NCBI GenBank assembly: GCA_034509425.1
Contig: JAVTVJ010000574.1
Span: 434,001 to 498,000 of the forward strand
Reading direction: 5' to 3'
DNA from: Eopsaltria australis
Taxonomy: Eukaryota; Chordata; Aves; Passeriformes; Petroicidae
DNA: 64,000 bases
The stretch's first letter is position 1. Every line of letters starts with the position of its first letter. The position numbers and the translations under genes were made by a program. Below, in pieces: positions 12,021 to 23,739 of the stretch. Under the pieces are notes generated by a model that saw only the letters and a program-made list of their open reading frames with translations, did not search any database and was not told the origin of the DNA.

Positions 12021-12023
12021 CTG

Positions 12024-12203
12024 TCAGTACTTTTCTTTAACCAATTGCTCACAAGTAGCCTCCATAAAGGATTTGTAAATGTGATTATACAGATCTGAAT
12101 TGCTCAATTTTGCATTAGGAGTTGGAGCTGCCTTTTCCCAAGGTGTATTTGCTACTGATGTCACCAATCTCTCTTGAAGGTTCCAGTTCTGTTTCTGCTG
12201 TTC
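12024..12203 (-). CDS. Exon-like open segment with stop codon, unidentified
   Basis: The minus strand reads QKQNWNLQERLVTSVANTPW and continues for about 60 residues to VKEKY and a TGA stop at 12024-12026. The composition is balanced and hydrophilic, with natural-looking codon use, unlike the low-complexity frames around it. There is no in-frame ATG at the left edge: a TAA precedes the frame, so it would have to be entered by splicing at GAACAG|CAG, whose pyrimidine tract is weak. An AATAAA on the minus strand lies about 440 bp downstream near 11580. It would be the terminal exon of an unknown minus-strand gene. I recognise no family, and chance remains likely. Confidence 0.25.
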   Translation of the reverse strand, partial: EQQKQNWNLQERLVTSVANTPWEKAAPTPNAKLSNSDLYNHIYKSFMEATCEQLVKEKY

Positions 12204-12209
12204 ATACAA

Positions 12210-14225
12210 TTAGAGTAGTTCACAAATGACACAACTTAAACACTGCAAGTGTCCAAAGGTTACTTTCACACCCTTACTGCAATGTTAAATGCAAAAGCTT
12301 GCGGTGTATTAAATGAAAATTTTATTTGCTATATTTTTTTCCAAAAAGTCATGCCTAATTTCAGCCAGAAACAAGAAATCAAACAGCATCAATAAAATAG
12401 TAGAGGAACATAATTTTGATGCAGCTAAACTAGTACTGCTCCAATAAATGGTACTTTAAACATTGCCACAAAAAAAAGTTTCCTGCATAAAAGCTATGAA
12501 AACTGCCATACAAATAACCAGTCACGCCTGTGTTCACCCCCCTGTAAAGAGCAAAACTGCACATTCCACAGGATTGCGATTTTTTTGCACAGTCACTGCT
12601 GCTTAGGAGGTCAAGTTCAAAAAATAATTACTCATCCAAAGGCCTAAAATAAAGCAAAGCTTTTGAAGATGCATCAAATCAAGGAAAAAAATCTGTGTCT
12701 CATTTTTGCCAGGTGTAAGGGAAGCACCAGACTCCATTTCCCAGCAGCATTCACTTTCAAGACTGTTGACTCTTTTTCTGTTTTTTTTTCTGAGCTTGCT
12801 GCAAAGTCTAATGTGAAACATAAGGTAACAACACATCTACCAACATGAAGAAGAAACAGGTCTCTGAAAAGTCTTGAAGCAAAATAATTCCTTCTGTGCT
12901 TATCCATATTGACAGCCCTAATGAAATGCTAAAGCAGTCACAGGAATTTGCATTCCTGAGGCAGACAGCATTTCCACAGGAACAAGGATTACCAGTTAAG
13001 GCTGCAACATGGACTTTAACATCTCACTATATCTGTCCTTCTGAGGTAATCTGGATCTGCTTTTAGATGTTTTTCCCCAAAAAAATTACAATTTTTTGTT
13101 CAGTAATTAGAAAAAGCAACTTTTTAGTGTGCTGTGAATTCAACATGTCTTCCAGTTCCATGACAGTATTAATGCAAATCATTTCCTCAATAAAACTGCA
13201 AAAGGTTAATTTGCCTACAGAGCCCCATGACCAGGAACACACAGATGTGACAATGCTCACCACAACAGCATGAGGAAATGTCAAAACACAGTGGAAAACA
13301 CCTAAAAAACCTGGAAGTGCAACTGCTTCCCCTCGGAGATGAGATTGGGCAAGGCAATGCCTTCAAATGGTAAAGTGCAGCCTGTGGCACAGAACAGGGC
13401 CCTGAATGCTGCTCAGAACAACAAAGAAAGTCAATATAAAACATTTCCCAGCCCCAGGGTCACAGCTGGAAGCACTGAGAGAGCACTGAGGCCTCCTCCA
13501 GGCATCCTCAGAGGCACCCAGCCCCAGAGGAGTCTGAATTTAGGCTTTTCACTCTGCCTTTGCACAGTAAGCACAACCCCGTGTGAGACAGGTGTGAGTC
13601 TGACATGTGCCTGCACCTACAGGCAGTGACCTGAGCAAAGAAAATAGAATGACAGGGTTTTGAGATTTCTAGAAGGTTTTTGGCCCAGAAAGTAAGCAAA
13701 GAAATACTCCTGTGCAACTCTGTGAAATGGGCAGAGGTAGAATTCTGCTGCGAAAATGGTAACTGCCTACTTTTTATTCTTAGTAAATGACAAATCTTTA
13801 TTTTGCAGCTGTATTTATTTTTACTCCACCTATTTTCATTTGCAGTTGCTCTCCAGATTGCAGAACACACCAATGAGACTTTTGTCACTAGCTGTACAGG
13901 CATGATGTTGCCTTCCTACTAAATGAATGCAAAGATTTAAATACCTTTATAAACTCAGGATATAAAGCACTGTAGGGATTGTTACCTGAGATACTTTAAA
14001 GATATTTTCATCACTTAATATGACACAAGCACACAAAAGCCACCAGGTTGTGCACTCTCAGGTAGAAGGCAGAGGTTGGGAACACCTCCAGCTCAGCTCT
14101 TGGGGACCTTCTCTCCTTTAAAGTCCTGCTGGCACAGACAATGTCACAGCTTGTGGATGCAAGCAGCCCCTTGCTCCTGCTCATCTGTGGCGCAACACAG
14201 TTGACTAATTAATTTTTTAAAGTAT
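12210..14225. other. AT-rich non-coding stretch
   Basis: No recognisable feature. Open frames around 13339-13903 on both strands are mutually overlapping and are not supported by splice sites or motifs. Confidence 0.4.
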
Positions 14226-14270
14226 TCAAGATGTGACACATACATGGGATTGAATGCAGATTAGCATTAC

Positions 14271-14357
14271 AATGATCACAAAGCTTTTGTAGCCTCGAAT
14301 TTGCCTTCTTGCAACGAAGTTTCCTTTAATGTGCAAATGAACGATGCCACCACGTAT
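14271..14357 (-). CDS. Exon-like segment, 87 bp, unidentified
   Basis: On the minus strand a TTTATTTCCAG acceptor precedes 29 open codons beginning IRGGIVHLHIKGNFVARRQI, ending before a weak ATT|GTAATG donor. The length is a multiple of three (phase 0 to 0), which would join in frame to the segment at 12.2 kb. No family is recognised. The weak donor is the main doubt. Confidence 0.2.
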
Positions 14358-14409
14358 CTGGAAATAAACAGGCTCATTGTGATCGTGGCTTGTCACAAAC
14401 ACAGGCATC

Positions 14410-14938
14410 CAGGGTTATATTAACAGCACACAGTGGGCTGGCAGGGAAATAAAAGATCCGTGCCACATCCTGATCCATCCCACCAGTGGCATCCTGGAGT
14501 GGTGGTAGGAAAATCTCCTTCCCCCCCAAATGTTTCTGGATTTGTTTTCACGAGTTGCAAGGGCTTTTTTGGCCTAGTTATAAAGACATATTTGACAAAC
14601 TGAGTCAAACGAGAGCAAAAGGGACATGAAATTGTCTCAAAACTTCAAACCCAGCAAAAGCTGAGAGAGAGGATCAGAGGAGAGATGGCCACAACAAAAT
14701 GCAAGGGGAATGGGGAGACAGGGAAGTGATCTGGCTGAAGTGTTCAAAACCCTGATAACAACTGTCAAGTAAAGGTGAACAGAATGATTGATATTTTTCC
14801 TATTTTATTTTAATTTAACTTTTTACCTTTCAACTTTTGAGATTAACTAAATCAGTGAGTCTGGAGTCACCTCCCACATCACAGGCCCCGCTTCACACAC
14901 AACAAGAGGACCAGAATGTCCTGCAGGAAATCCTTTAC
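14410..14938. other. Non-coding stretch, nothing recognised
   Basis: No repeat or gene is recognised between the exon-like segment at 14.3 kb and the CR1 fragment. Confidence 0.4.
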
Positions 14939-14940
14939 TG

Positions 14941-15131
14941 ACTGTGGGGAAGCCCTGGCACAGGGTGCCCAGAAAAGCTGTGGCTGCCCCTGGATCCCTG
15001 GAAGTGTCCAGGGCCAGGTTGGACGGGGCTTGGAGCAGTCTGGGACAGTGGAAGGTGTCCCTGCCATGGCAGGGGGTGACAATGGATGGTCTTGATGGTT
15101 CCTTCCAACTCAAACCATTCTGGGATTCATG
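14941..15131 (+). mobile_element. CR1 LINE, 3' end fragment
   Basis: The sequence follows the avian CR1 3' region: GGCACAGGGTGCCCAGA, AGCTGTGGCTGCCCCTGGAT, GGAAGTGTCCAGGGCCAGGT, then CTTCCAACTCAAACCATTCT and a degenerate GGGATTCAT tail. It is 5'-truncated to about 190 bp, as most CR1 copies are, and contains no usable coding sequence. Confidence 0.93.
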
Positions 15132-15134
15132 TGC

Positions 15135-15778
15135 TTGGCAAAAAAGGCTGCTCCTGGTAGTGTTGGTAAACAAGTGCACTCCTAACAGGATGCTCAGTGC
15201 CAGAGCAGTTAATTATAGGCTTTGCTTTATAGTCAGATGCAAAACACAGTTCAGAAATAGCATTGGTCTCCCTAAATCCTTCTAAAGGACCATCTAAGTT
15301 TGTCATCCATCAAGGAATACACACAGGGTATTTTATATCAACATCTACGTAAGATGTTTCCAAGAATAATGACTGCACAATATTTTAAAAGCAAATTTCA
15401 CACATTTTTCTGACAAAATGTTGTGGACTCGTGGTGTTAATTTTAGCAGTTTCTATTGGATTTGGTACGGTGGGAAATGCAAGGGAAAATCTGCAGTAAT
15501 CAGGATGTGACACTCATTAACACTTCCACAAAATACCCACTGGATTTGCATAAACTCTGCAAAGATTCATTGGTGAATCTTGAATACGAGATTTCCCTTG
15601 GTTTTACTCCACATCCAGCTCCATTTGCCCTCCCTCTCTTCTCTCCCCTGCCAGCAAGAGCTGCTGTAAACAGTTCATAACAAAGCACAATAAAATGTAC
15701 TAAAAAACTAAAATTCACTTGTAATTACCCAAAAGCCTATATAATTGCATATATAACTTCATAAACTGCAAATATTTT
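15135..15778. other. Non-coding stretch between CR1 and exon-like segment
   Basis: AT-rich DNA with no recognised element. A plus-strand AATAAA occurs near 15688 but no terminal exon can be linked to it. Confidence 0.4.
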
Positions 15779-16009
15779 TCAAGAAATTCCTCTGTAAGGG
15801 AGAGAAATACTAATTGGATACAATGGCTTGATAGAGTGGCACTGCAAGTCACTTAATAAATCTGGAGATGCACAGGCAAGTTCTTTAATGACCTGTGTAT
15901 AAAAGCCATCCATGGCCCAGCTTGCAGACAGCACAGTGTTTGCATGCAAAGCAGCATCAAAGGGTCTAGAAAATGGATAAACCACTAAGGCAGCAAAAGG
16001 TTTCTGGTC
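15779..16009 (-). CDS. Exon-like open segment with stop codon, unidentified
   Basis: The minus strand has an acceptor-like TTTTTGTATCAG followed by 76 open codons starting DQKPFAALVVYPFSRPFDAA and ending at TGA (15779-15781). Composition is convincingly protein-like: mixed hydrophobic and polar residues, few cysteines and no simple repeats. No membrane segment, signal peptide or known motif is seen. As it ends in a stop it would be a terminal or alternative exon, but no minus-strand AATAAA was found close downstream. Its phase does not combine with the other exon-like segments into a single gene. It is one of the better candidates in the window but still unproven. Confidence 0.25.
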   Translation of the reverse strand, partial: DQKPFAALVVYPFSRPFDAALHANTVLSASWAMDGFYTQVIKELACASPDLLSDLQCHSIKPLYPISISLPYRGIS

Positions 16010-16019
16010 CTGATACAAA

Positions 16020-18650
16020 AACTTTTAAGTGAATGTCACTATTAAGAGAGACAATTCTTGCTACTCCCAATATTGTAAACGTGGCAATAGATTAAAATAT
16101 TTTAAAAAATAAATCTGGGTCATTGAAGTCTTCTGTGAGGAAGACACCCTTCTCAAGAGTCAATATTTGCCATGAGTTTTTAGCTGAACTGTCCAGGACC
16201 TATTGGACTACACTGACTACATCAGCATGGGCTATTACAGCAGTCAGTCCAATATATAACGAGAAGTTCACAATGAAAAAAAGATCATTTTTTCTTCTGA
16301 AGTATTACAAAAAAGCATTACCAGATTGAAAAAATTCTCATTCTGCTGATAAAAATGCTTTTTGGTTACCTTTGGTTTTAAATAGAAACCTTCTACAGGA
16401 ATAGTTACAAGTTCAGCATCAATAGGATAAATTTAAGTAAATTTTGGATAAGATTTAGAATAAAATTTTAAATTCAATTCAATTCAATTCTTCTCCCTGT
16501 CCTAAATTCCTGCAAAGAGACATAAATGACGTTTAATTTCTGGTGTGCCACACTCCAACCCAACCGTTTCTGTTAGAGCCTAAGCTTTGAAATGATTTGA
16601 ACTCTGTACCTGTATGGAACGGCTGCACCAGACAATAGATTATTTCACTTGCTTGCATTTTGAGCAAATTTATTGACTGAGAGTCTCATTTCATTGCTCC
16701 TACTCAACACATCATTATCTCTGATATCCCACGAGCACATGAAAGGATTTTCTAAAGGAAAATACAACCCAAGTGTGAGGGCCAGGATACATTCCTGGAT
16801 TTTATTTCTGGTTAAACTCTCAGGCTCACAACACCTTTATGTCTTGTTCACTACTGAGTAATGGGAGCAAGCTGGGGAGAAAAATGAATGTAAGTGGTTT
16901 TATTTGTCTTGTGGAATCTTTTTAAAGATAAATTAGAACATCAGAACTTGGATATTTTTTTTTTCCCTGCCGAACAACCGTGAATTGTGCTGAGGTCACT
17001 TGAAGTGTAAACACTCTGAGCACTTTTCATTTGGGTTTTCATTTAAGAAAAAGTAATCTCAAAGTGGAACAAATTTTTTGGTTACGGTTTAGTAAGCAGA
17101 ATTCTCATTCCTATGCCTTAATACTCCCAAAGCACAACTGATCACAAAGCAACAGCATATCTTGGTAAGTAAAAACTCAAAAAACTTTCTCTAACTCAGA
17201 ATTACCCATTTTCAAGGCTTACCCATCACAGGACTGATTTGTACCCATCAAAAAGCACAAAACTTGCGAGATAATTTCAACAGTCACAGTAACAACAGCA
17301 TCCTCTGTGCCATTCCTCAAAGAATTCTCCTTGTTGGAGGCACGAGTGGACTCTCAAAGACAGCAAAGCCCTCTGCCATTCCCTGGTTCAGGACTGCAAA
17401 GTCCACCCAAAACTGTCGAGAAAAGAAAATGAATAAATCAAAAACAAATAAATCAGAAAGGCATTTCAGGCTGTGCTAATGACACATGAACTCCCTGACC
17501 CTGGAACTGAAGTGGTGATTATTATTGGACAACCACTGAGAAAATAAGCTGTTAGAAAACAAGAAGTCTTAACTTTTATTTCATTAATTCAAATGGCACA
17601 ATAATGACTCTTTAGAACACAATTTCTCAAAGCTGTCATATATTGTCCATGAGAGGCAAGGAAAACAAGTTCAGCAGATATTTCACTTCTATTTCTCCGT
17701 CACAGTGGCAGAAATCTCAGATCAAACCACATGCACACCACACTGTCCCTTGCAAGAGTGTGCAGCAAAACTGGGATGGACAGCTCAGGGATGGCAGGGG
17801 GAGAAACAAATTTAGGGATGGAAAACCAGGAAAAGGAAGAGGACCCTGTGTATTCTGCTACTCCACAACCCCCGTGCCTGAGTATAATGGGAATTTTTGG
17901 TGGCTCAAAGGGATAGGGTGCACAGAAACTCAGGAATAACTGAAGTGTGGATAAAATACATTTCCATGACTATAAGGTGATCTTTTTTTGGCACTCATAC
18001 CTGGTCGTCTGCAGCAATTGCATCTAGACAGAACTTGGAAAGTGGGTGCCAGAAATTTGGCCCTGAGGAATCTGTACCAGTATGAATTTCTTAAAATGCA
18101 GACAGTATGGGAAAACAGAGCGAATATTTTGAGGGCTGGCAGACTCTCCTGGACACGGAGCTGGCGCACGTGGAGGGAGGCTGGGCAGATGTGAGCTGGC
18201 AGGCAGCTGCAGCTCGGGGCTCAGCCAGCTGCCAGCCTCCTCCCAGCACTGCTGCTGGGCCACACAAAGGTGTGGCTGTGGCACAGATGCAAACTCGGAT
18301 TTCTCAGGGATAAGTTGGGCCATCGAGGCCCCCAGCCCTGCTGCACACTCTCAGTGGCAGAAAAAGGAAGTTCATTATTTGTACACTGAGAGCACTTCAA
18401 CCTGAAACTGGAATAGAGACAGCACAGCACACAGAGCTGGAGCTGGCACTAAAGGAAACTCAGAGATTCCAAATGAGGAAACAGCGAATTCCATTTTCAT
18501 CATAATGTTATGCCTACATCCCTGCTCCAGACACCAACTTCCACCAAACATGCTTTTCCAGAGAGATCAGGCTTCTTTTTGAAAGCACACAAAATGTCAG
18601 CACTACTACTTCATTTCTAGCATCGTTTTCCCCTCCTGATTTTAGAATTA
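16020..18650. other. AT-rich non-coding stretch
   Basis: Contains a pentanucleotide tract at 16471-16490 and otherwise no recognised repeat. A plus-strand frame at 17988-18194 is mildly protein-like but has no clear acceptor or donor. Confidence 0.4.
16471..16490. repeat. (AATTC)4 microsatellite
   Basis: Four perfect copies of AATTC in a row. Confidence 0.9.
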
Positions 18651-18660
18651 CTGTTCCTAC

Positions 18661-18802
18661 CAAATGACACCAGCCCTAGTATGTTCTGAGGCTCACAGAA
18701 TTTCATGGCCTTTGCTCCCGTCTCTTCTCTAGGAATATCCTCAATCCCCCATTCAGAAGATAAACTAAAAGGCTGTAAACCCCTATTAAGTGTTAATTTT
18801 AC
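18661..18802 (-). CDS. Exon-like segment with strong acceptor, unidentified
   Basis: The minus strand has a good pyrimidine tract and acceptor, CCCTTTTGTTTTTCAG, followed by an open frame beginning VKLTLNRGLQPFSLSSEWGI. A donor-like TTTG|GTAGGA follows after 142 bp. The frame continues past that donor to a TAG at about 18617. The acceptor is immediately followed by GTAAAA, so the junction also resembles a recursive splice site. Family unknown. Confidence 0.25.
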
Positions 18803-18849
18803 CTGAAAAACAAAAGGGCATTCACACCCTGAACAACACATAAGGAAAA

Positions 18850-21800
18850 CAGCAAAAATGCAGGATGCAAGTCACGGCAACATATTCCACACTGAATTCA
18901 GCTGAAAAAAGTTAATTTGTGGATATAAAATTTTGAATGAAAATTACAGCAATAATAAAACTGCAAGTCAACTTTTCACTGCATTGCAATAAAATATTAC
19001 TCAAAGCTTCAGTATGCCGTATCTCATTCTAGTGGAAAGTTTAGAAGAAAGATCAAAAAGATTTAGGAGGATATATACATATATATATGCATATATACAT
19101 GCATAAAAATCACAGAAATGTTCCAAAACTAATACATTTTCTGAGACTTTTAAAAGAAATACAGTTCACCATTATTCTATCAATGAGAGAACTCAAGAAA
19201 AACAGGTGATGCAAATTACCCCCAAGCCCCAGTGATGCTCACCTGAACGTCTGCTGCTCTGAATAAACATTATCTTTGTATACACATAGATTTAATATCC
19301 TTAACAGACAAGCAAGTACAAGACAACTTGATTGTGATGATTTGGAAAATAGAAATGCACCAGAGATATTTTTGACTTACAATGCCAGGAACACTGGTCA
19401 GTAGTATTTTATTCTGACTGCCAGGGCGTTGATGATAAAGTGCCATCACCTTTTAATAAAATGGGAAGAGTAAGGCTTAACTGACAACAGAAAAGAAAAT
19501 TTCCTGCATTCTTGTGAATTGTCACGCATCATTAAGTCTTTTTTGTATTATTCTAAGAACTGTGGGGTTTGGGTGATGTCACTAATTGAAGTCAGAGTAG
19601 GATGATTTTTTGACCACCACTTAAAGATTTTCCTGTTTTTATTAACATCCACACTTAGAGAAGTGAGTGACCATCACATCACCTCTGCTCTGGCAGTTTC
19701 ATGATTTCATCCCAACTTCACACACTGACTTCAGCATCTCCTCATGACACAAATGCCTTCCAAGGGTCACACCTGCTCTGCAGATTTCTCAACACAGCCC
19801 ATCTAAGATGTTTAAATGGCTGCTCTACCTACATCCTTTAGCCTTACCAATATTCCAAGAGAACATAATATTCCATATTTGTGTCTGTTTACATTTTTAT
19901 AACTACGCATCACCCCAAGCAAATAAACTGTGTTTTCTAACCTGTGGAATTATGCAGCATTGATTGAAATTGTAGAATTCATACTGATACTATGAGAGCA
20001 TGAAACAACAAATGTAAAATTAAAACTCATCATTACCTTGAAATCTGGCATGAAACCTGAAACTAAATTAAATCTTATCTAAATGCCAGAATCAAAGAGA
20101 AGAAAAATATCACCAAAGGGAAAACTCGATTCTTGTTCCTATTTCCTATTCAATTTATTTGCATATTTACAAACAGAAGACCAAAAAAAGGTACCTGAAC
20201 AGTCACAACTGAATCACCTGGAACAGTGAGAGGCTGGCATGTGGATGGAGGGAAACATCTTTCCATCAAAGACTTTGAAAGGAGTCTAAATCTACTCCAA
20301 ATGCAGACTTGGAAGATGTGAGAATACAGGAAGATTTAATTCTCTGATTTATATGATTTATACTGATCAAGACCAATAAAATTACACAAAACGGGGTAAT
20401 TTTTACCATATCCAAGGAGATATGAAATCACTTGCCTGGGCACAACTCAGTAACAACTGAACTGCTCCCCATCCACCTGCACACAGAGGCAGAAATGCAG
20501 ACAGCTACAGCTGTTAAGCAGGTTTTAGGAATTCTGTGAAAACCTTCATTGAAACAAGAGGAAAAGTTTGCACGGCTTTTCAGTCGTGAACTTGACAACA
20601 AAAGTCCAATGAAGAAGCAAACCAAATGATTTTTGTTGCAAAATGGGACAGGATGTCTTTTGATTTAAATCTGCTGCTCTAATTATTTGGTCATTAGAAC
20701 AATGATTCACCATTCCAGGCATCTTTATACACAGTTCTGGGCCCATATCAAAGAAGCCAATCTCCCAGGTAGAACACTGGAAATCAAGTTTTCCCAGGAA
20801 AGATATTTTTATTTGTGCCAATTAGTATAGATTTATATTAGTATATAAATCTTCAAATAATAATAAGCTCAATAAATTTAATGCAGCTGGAAATTACTAA
20901 AATAAGCAGAAATGGCAGGCCTTCAATGCAGAATGAGTGTCAGGCCAAGGAAAGGAGAGGACAATTGGAATAACAGCCTAGGTCACAGTGTAAATCACCA
21001 CTGAACTATCTGGGAACCCTGCAGGACACCTCCAGAGACGGCTGTTGGGCTGGAAAGAAGAGACATGGAAAATAATTGCCTGAAGACTGAAGAGTACAAA
21101 GACTTGAACAGACGAAAGGAAATAAGAATGGAGATATGAAGGCCAAATAGAGGCTCACTGACTAATCCAGAAAAGAGTGGCAGCACCAGAAGCACCATCC
21201 CAGGCCAGGAGCAGGCAAACACTGCTCTGTGCTGTGGAACCCCACAAGATGAGGGGCTAAGATGTCTCAAACACTGAGAGCTGGGTGACTGAGGGGTCAG
21301 CCAGGGTTATTGGCAATAATAAGATGTGGAGTAAGATCATCTCTCACGATCTGAGGTAGGCTGTCAATATAGAGTCCTCTTGCTGCCTCCACCATCGAAA
21401 ATCAGTCTTTAAAAAAAGCTTCTACAGAATGTGGGTTCTCCCTAAATATATCAGAAATGAAACGTGTGTGGTAAAACCTGTGAGCTGCTCCCTGCAGGCA
21501 CAGCCCTGCACACCAGCAGAGCCCTTGTGCTGAAGGTCTTACTGCAGGTCTTCCAGTTAAGTGAAATATAAATTGGTAACTGTTCTTGATACTAATTTCT
21601 CAGACACTCATAACTAAATTATCCACTAGAGAGCACAGCAACATTTTCAAACACATTCTGCTTATTCCTGCAAGTGCCAAGTGAGGTCCTTGTGGCACTC
21701 AAAGTCACTCTCTACACAAGAAATATGCTAAACAATCTGCCATGCACAGCAGAGATAAGGAATGGACTCAATACAAAGCTTGAACGAGAAAAGGTCAACA

Positions 21801-22690
21801 GACCATGAACTTTTAATGAACAAATTTCAGCTGCTCCCAGCCTGGTGTGCAGCTCTTGGACATTACTGATGAAATAACTTCTTTTGCATTATACACTTTT
21901 GTGTATAAATATATAACAACATACAACAGAAAGAGAAAATACATTCTTCCTTCCTGCAGGAGAAAGGCTGAGCAGCTCATCAGCATTCTGGGCAAGAGCT
22001 CCTCTGCTTCCTGGTCTCCAATATATTCTGGTGATGTCATGACATTTTTACTTTCCATTAAAGAAAACCTTTCATCATTTACTATTTCCCATTTTAATGA
22101 GCATCCTGAAAATTCATCTATCATTCAAAAACGTAAATAAAATGTTCTTCAGTTTGGCTGTATTCTACAGTTGCTGAGAACAAAAAGAGTAACGTCCATA
22201 TAAAGTATTCTGAAATTCCTGCTTTAAAATATTGTTTAAAACTGCTGTATTCCCACAGGCCTTCATCAATACATTGACAAGGGTGCCCACAGCGTGCAGA
22301 AATCTGAACTGCACATCTCAGAGCCACAGGGAGACAAATTAGCTCTACCAGAGATCTTTGCTAAATATGTTTTTCTTCCTTTTCCCACAAACCATTTGAG
22401 TCAATCATTGCTGTAAAAAGATTAATAGCATAGGGCATCTTGTATTCCCAGAAAAACACAGAACTTGGCATATCTAGTTAAATTTGTTCAGAAGTGGGTA
22501 GATTCAGACAGTTGAAAAAAAGTGTCAGTGGAAGAATTTAAGCTTGAAATAAGCCACATGTAAGAGAAATCTTGTCCTAAAAAGCATCACTTACTGCTTT
22601 CTAATCAGTAAGAGGGGCTTTATAGACATTTCTCATTTCTGTTGGCATCCCCTTGCATATAAATGAAATTAGAAAGCTGACAGCTACTAC
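18850..22690. other. AT-rich non-coding stretch
   Basis: Holds an alternating purine-pyrimidine AT tract at 19068-19104. Frames at 20546-20821 and 21813-22140 are open on one or both strands but have no splice or motif support. No transposon is recognised. Confidence 0.4.
19068..19104. repeat. (AT)/(ATGCAT)-rich alternating tract
   Basis: About 37 bp of alternating purine-pyrimidine sequence of the ATATATACATATATATATGC type, partly self-complementary. Confidence 0.85.
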
Positions 22691-22692
22691 AG

Positions 22693-22837
22693 AACGAAAA
22701 GAGAAGTGCTGGGAAAGCATGGGAGTTGTGAGCAGCACAGGCAGCTGGGAGGATGGCAAATCACTCAACAACCTTCACTGCAAACAGAAGAACAAACAGC
22801 AAGATGGAACAAATCCAAGTCAGCAAAAAGGTGCTTG
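22693..22837 (+). CDS. Exon-like segment with strong donor, unidentified
   Basis: On the plus strand TACTACAG (weak pyrimidine tract) precedes a 145-bp open segment beginning ERKEKCWESMGVVSSTGSWE and ending at CTTG|GTGAGT, a strong 5' splice site. A stop would follow at once if the donor were not used. A CR1 fragment begins about 100 bp downstream. No family is recognised. Confidence 0.2.
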
Positions 22838-22933
22838 GTGAGTATAAAGGCTGACATGGACTTCCACAGCTCAAGTTAACAGGGCACTGAAATGTCATTT
22901 AATATAGATTGTGTAAGTGCTAAATGCAATATA

Positions 22934-23242
22934 TTCATAGAATCACAGAATGGTTTGGCTCAAAAGGGACCTTAAAGATCACCCAGCCCCACCCCCTGCC
23001 ATGGGCAGGGACAGTTCCCACTATCCCAGGTTGCTCCAAGCCCTGTCCAACCTGGCCTTGGGCACTGCCAGAGATCCAGGGGCAGCCACAGCTTCTCTGG
23101 GCACCCTGTGCCAGGGCCTCCCCACCTTCGCAGGGAAAAATTCCTTCCCAGTTTCTGATCTAAACCTCCTACAGTTTAAGGACACTCCCCTTTGTTCTAT
23201 CAGTACATGTCCCCACGAAAAGTCCCTGTCCAAGCACTCAGT
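22934..23242 (-). mobile_element. CR1 LINE, 3' end fragment
   Basis: Reverse-complement CR1: it starts with the element's 3' terminus (TCATAGAATCACAGAATGG), runs through AAGGGACCTTAAAGATCACC, GCCATGGGCAGGGACAGTTC and CAGCCACAGCTTCTCTGGGC, and ends near TACATGTCCCCACGAAAAGT. This is about 310 bp of the 3' untranslated region and adjoining segment. The well-kept terminus suggests a relatively young copy compared with the others here. Confidence 0.95.
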
Positions 23243-23708
23243 ACCATTTCCTTGAGGTTACCACAATACAGTTTTCATTTTCTTCAACCCTATCAGTTTA
23301 AAATCACCATCACTGTAGTTTTCATCATAGGCATTGTTACATGCTTACACAGATGGGGAAAAACAAACAAATCACCAAAATTCCCACATAAAAATAGAAG
23401 AAATATGAATTATCTGGTTTTCTAGTGTAATCTACCATTATAGATAACTCCTGGCACAAGTGGATTAACCAGTTTACCAAATCCTCCTCGACACTGAGAA
23501 ATGTATTTTAATATTGATAGACCTGATTTCCTCTTCCTGCCTTTCAAATCACACTTAACTGGGTGTAAGTCTGAGAGGGAGGGTATAGGGGTGGTACCTA
23601 AAATGGCTTAATTGGCAACACCCTGCAAAATAAGGCTAGAGAGTGGCAGCAGCAGCCAGATCCTACCTGGAGAGCACGTTTGTGCTACAGGCAGAATCTG
23701 TGTCTGCT

Positions 23709-23739
23709 TCATCAAAAAAAGTTGAGCCTTTTTTGATGA
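23709..23739. repeat. Perfect 11-bp inverted repeat, 9-nt loop
   Basis: TCATCAAAAAA at 23709-23719 is exactly complementary to TTTTTTGATGA at 23729-23739. It is A/T-rich, so the hairpin would be weak. Read as RNA on the plus strand it resembles a stem followed by no U tract, so a terminator is not implied. Confidence 0.8.

Noticed and set aside
22950..23255. Open frames over the 23-kb CR1 fragment
   Set aside because: The DNA is CR1 3' untranslated sequence on the other strand; the frames do not correspond to the CR1 proteins.
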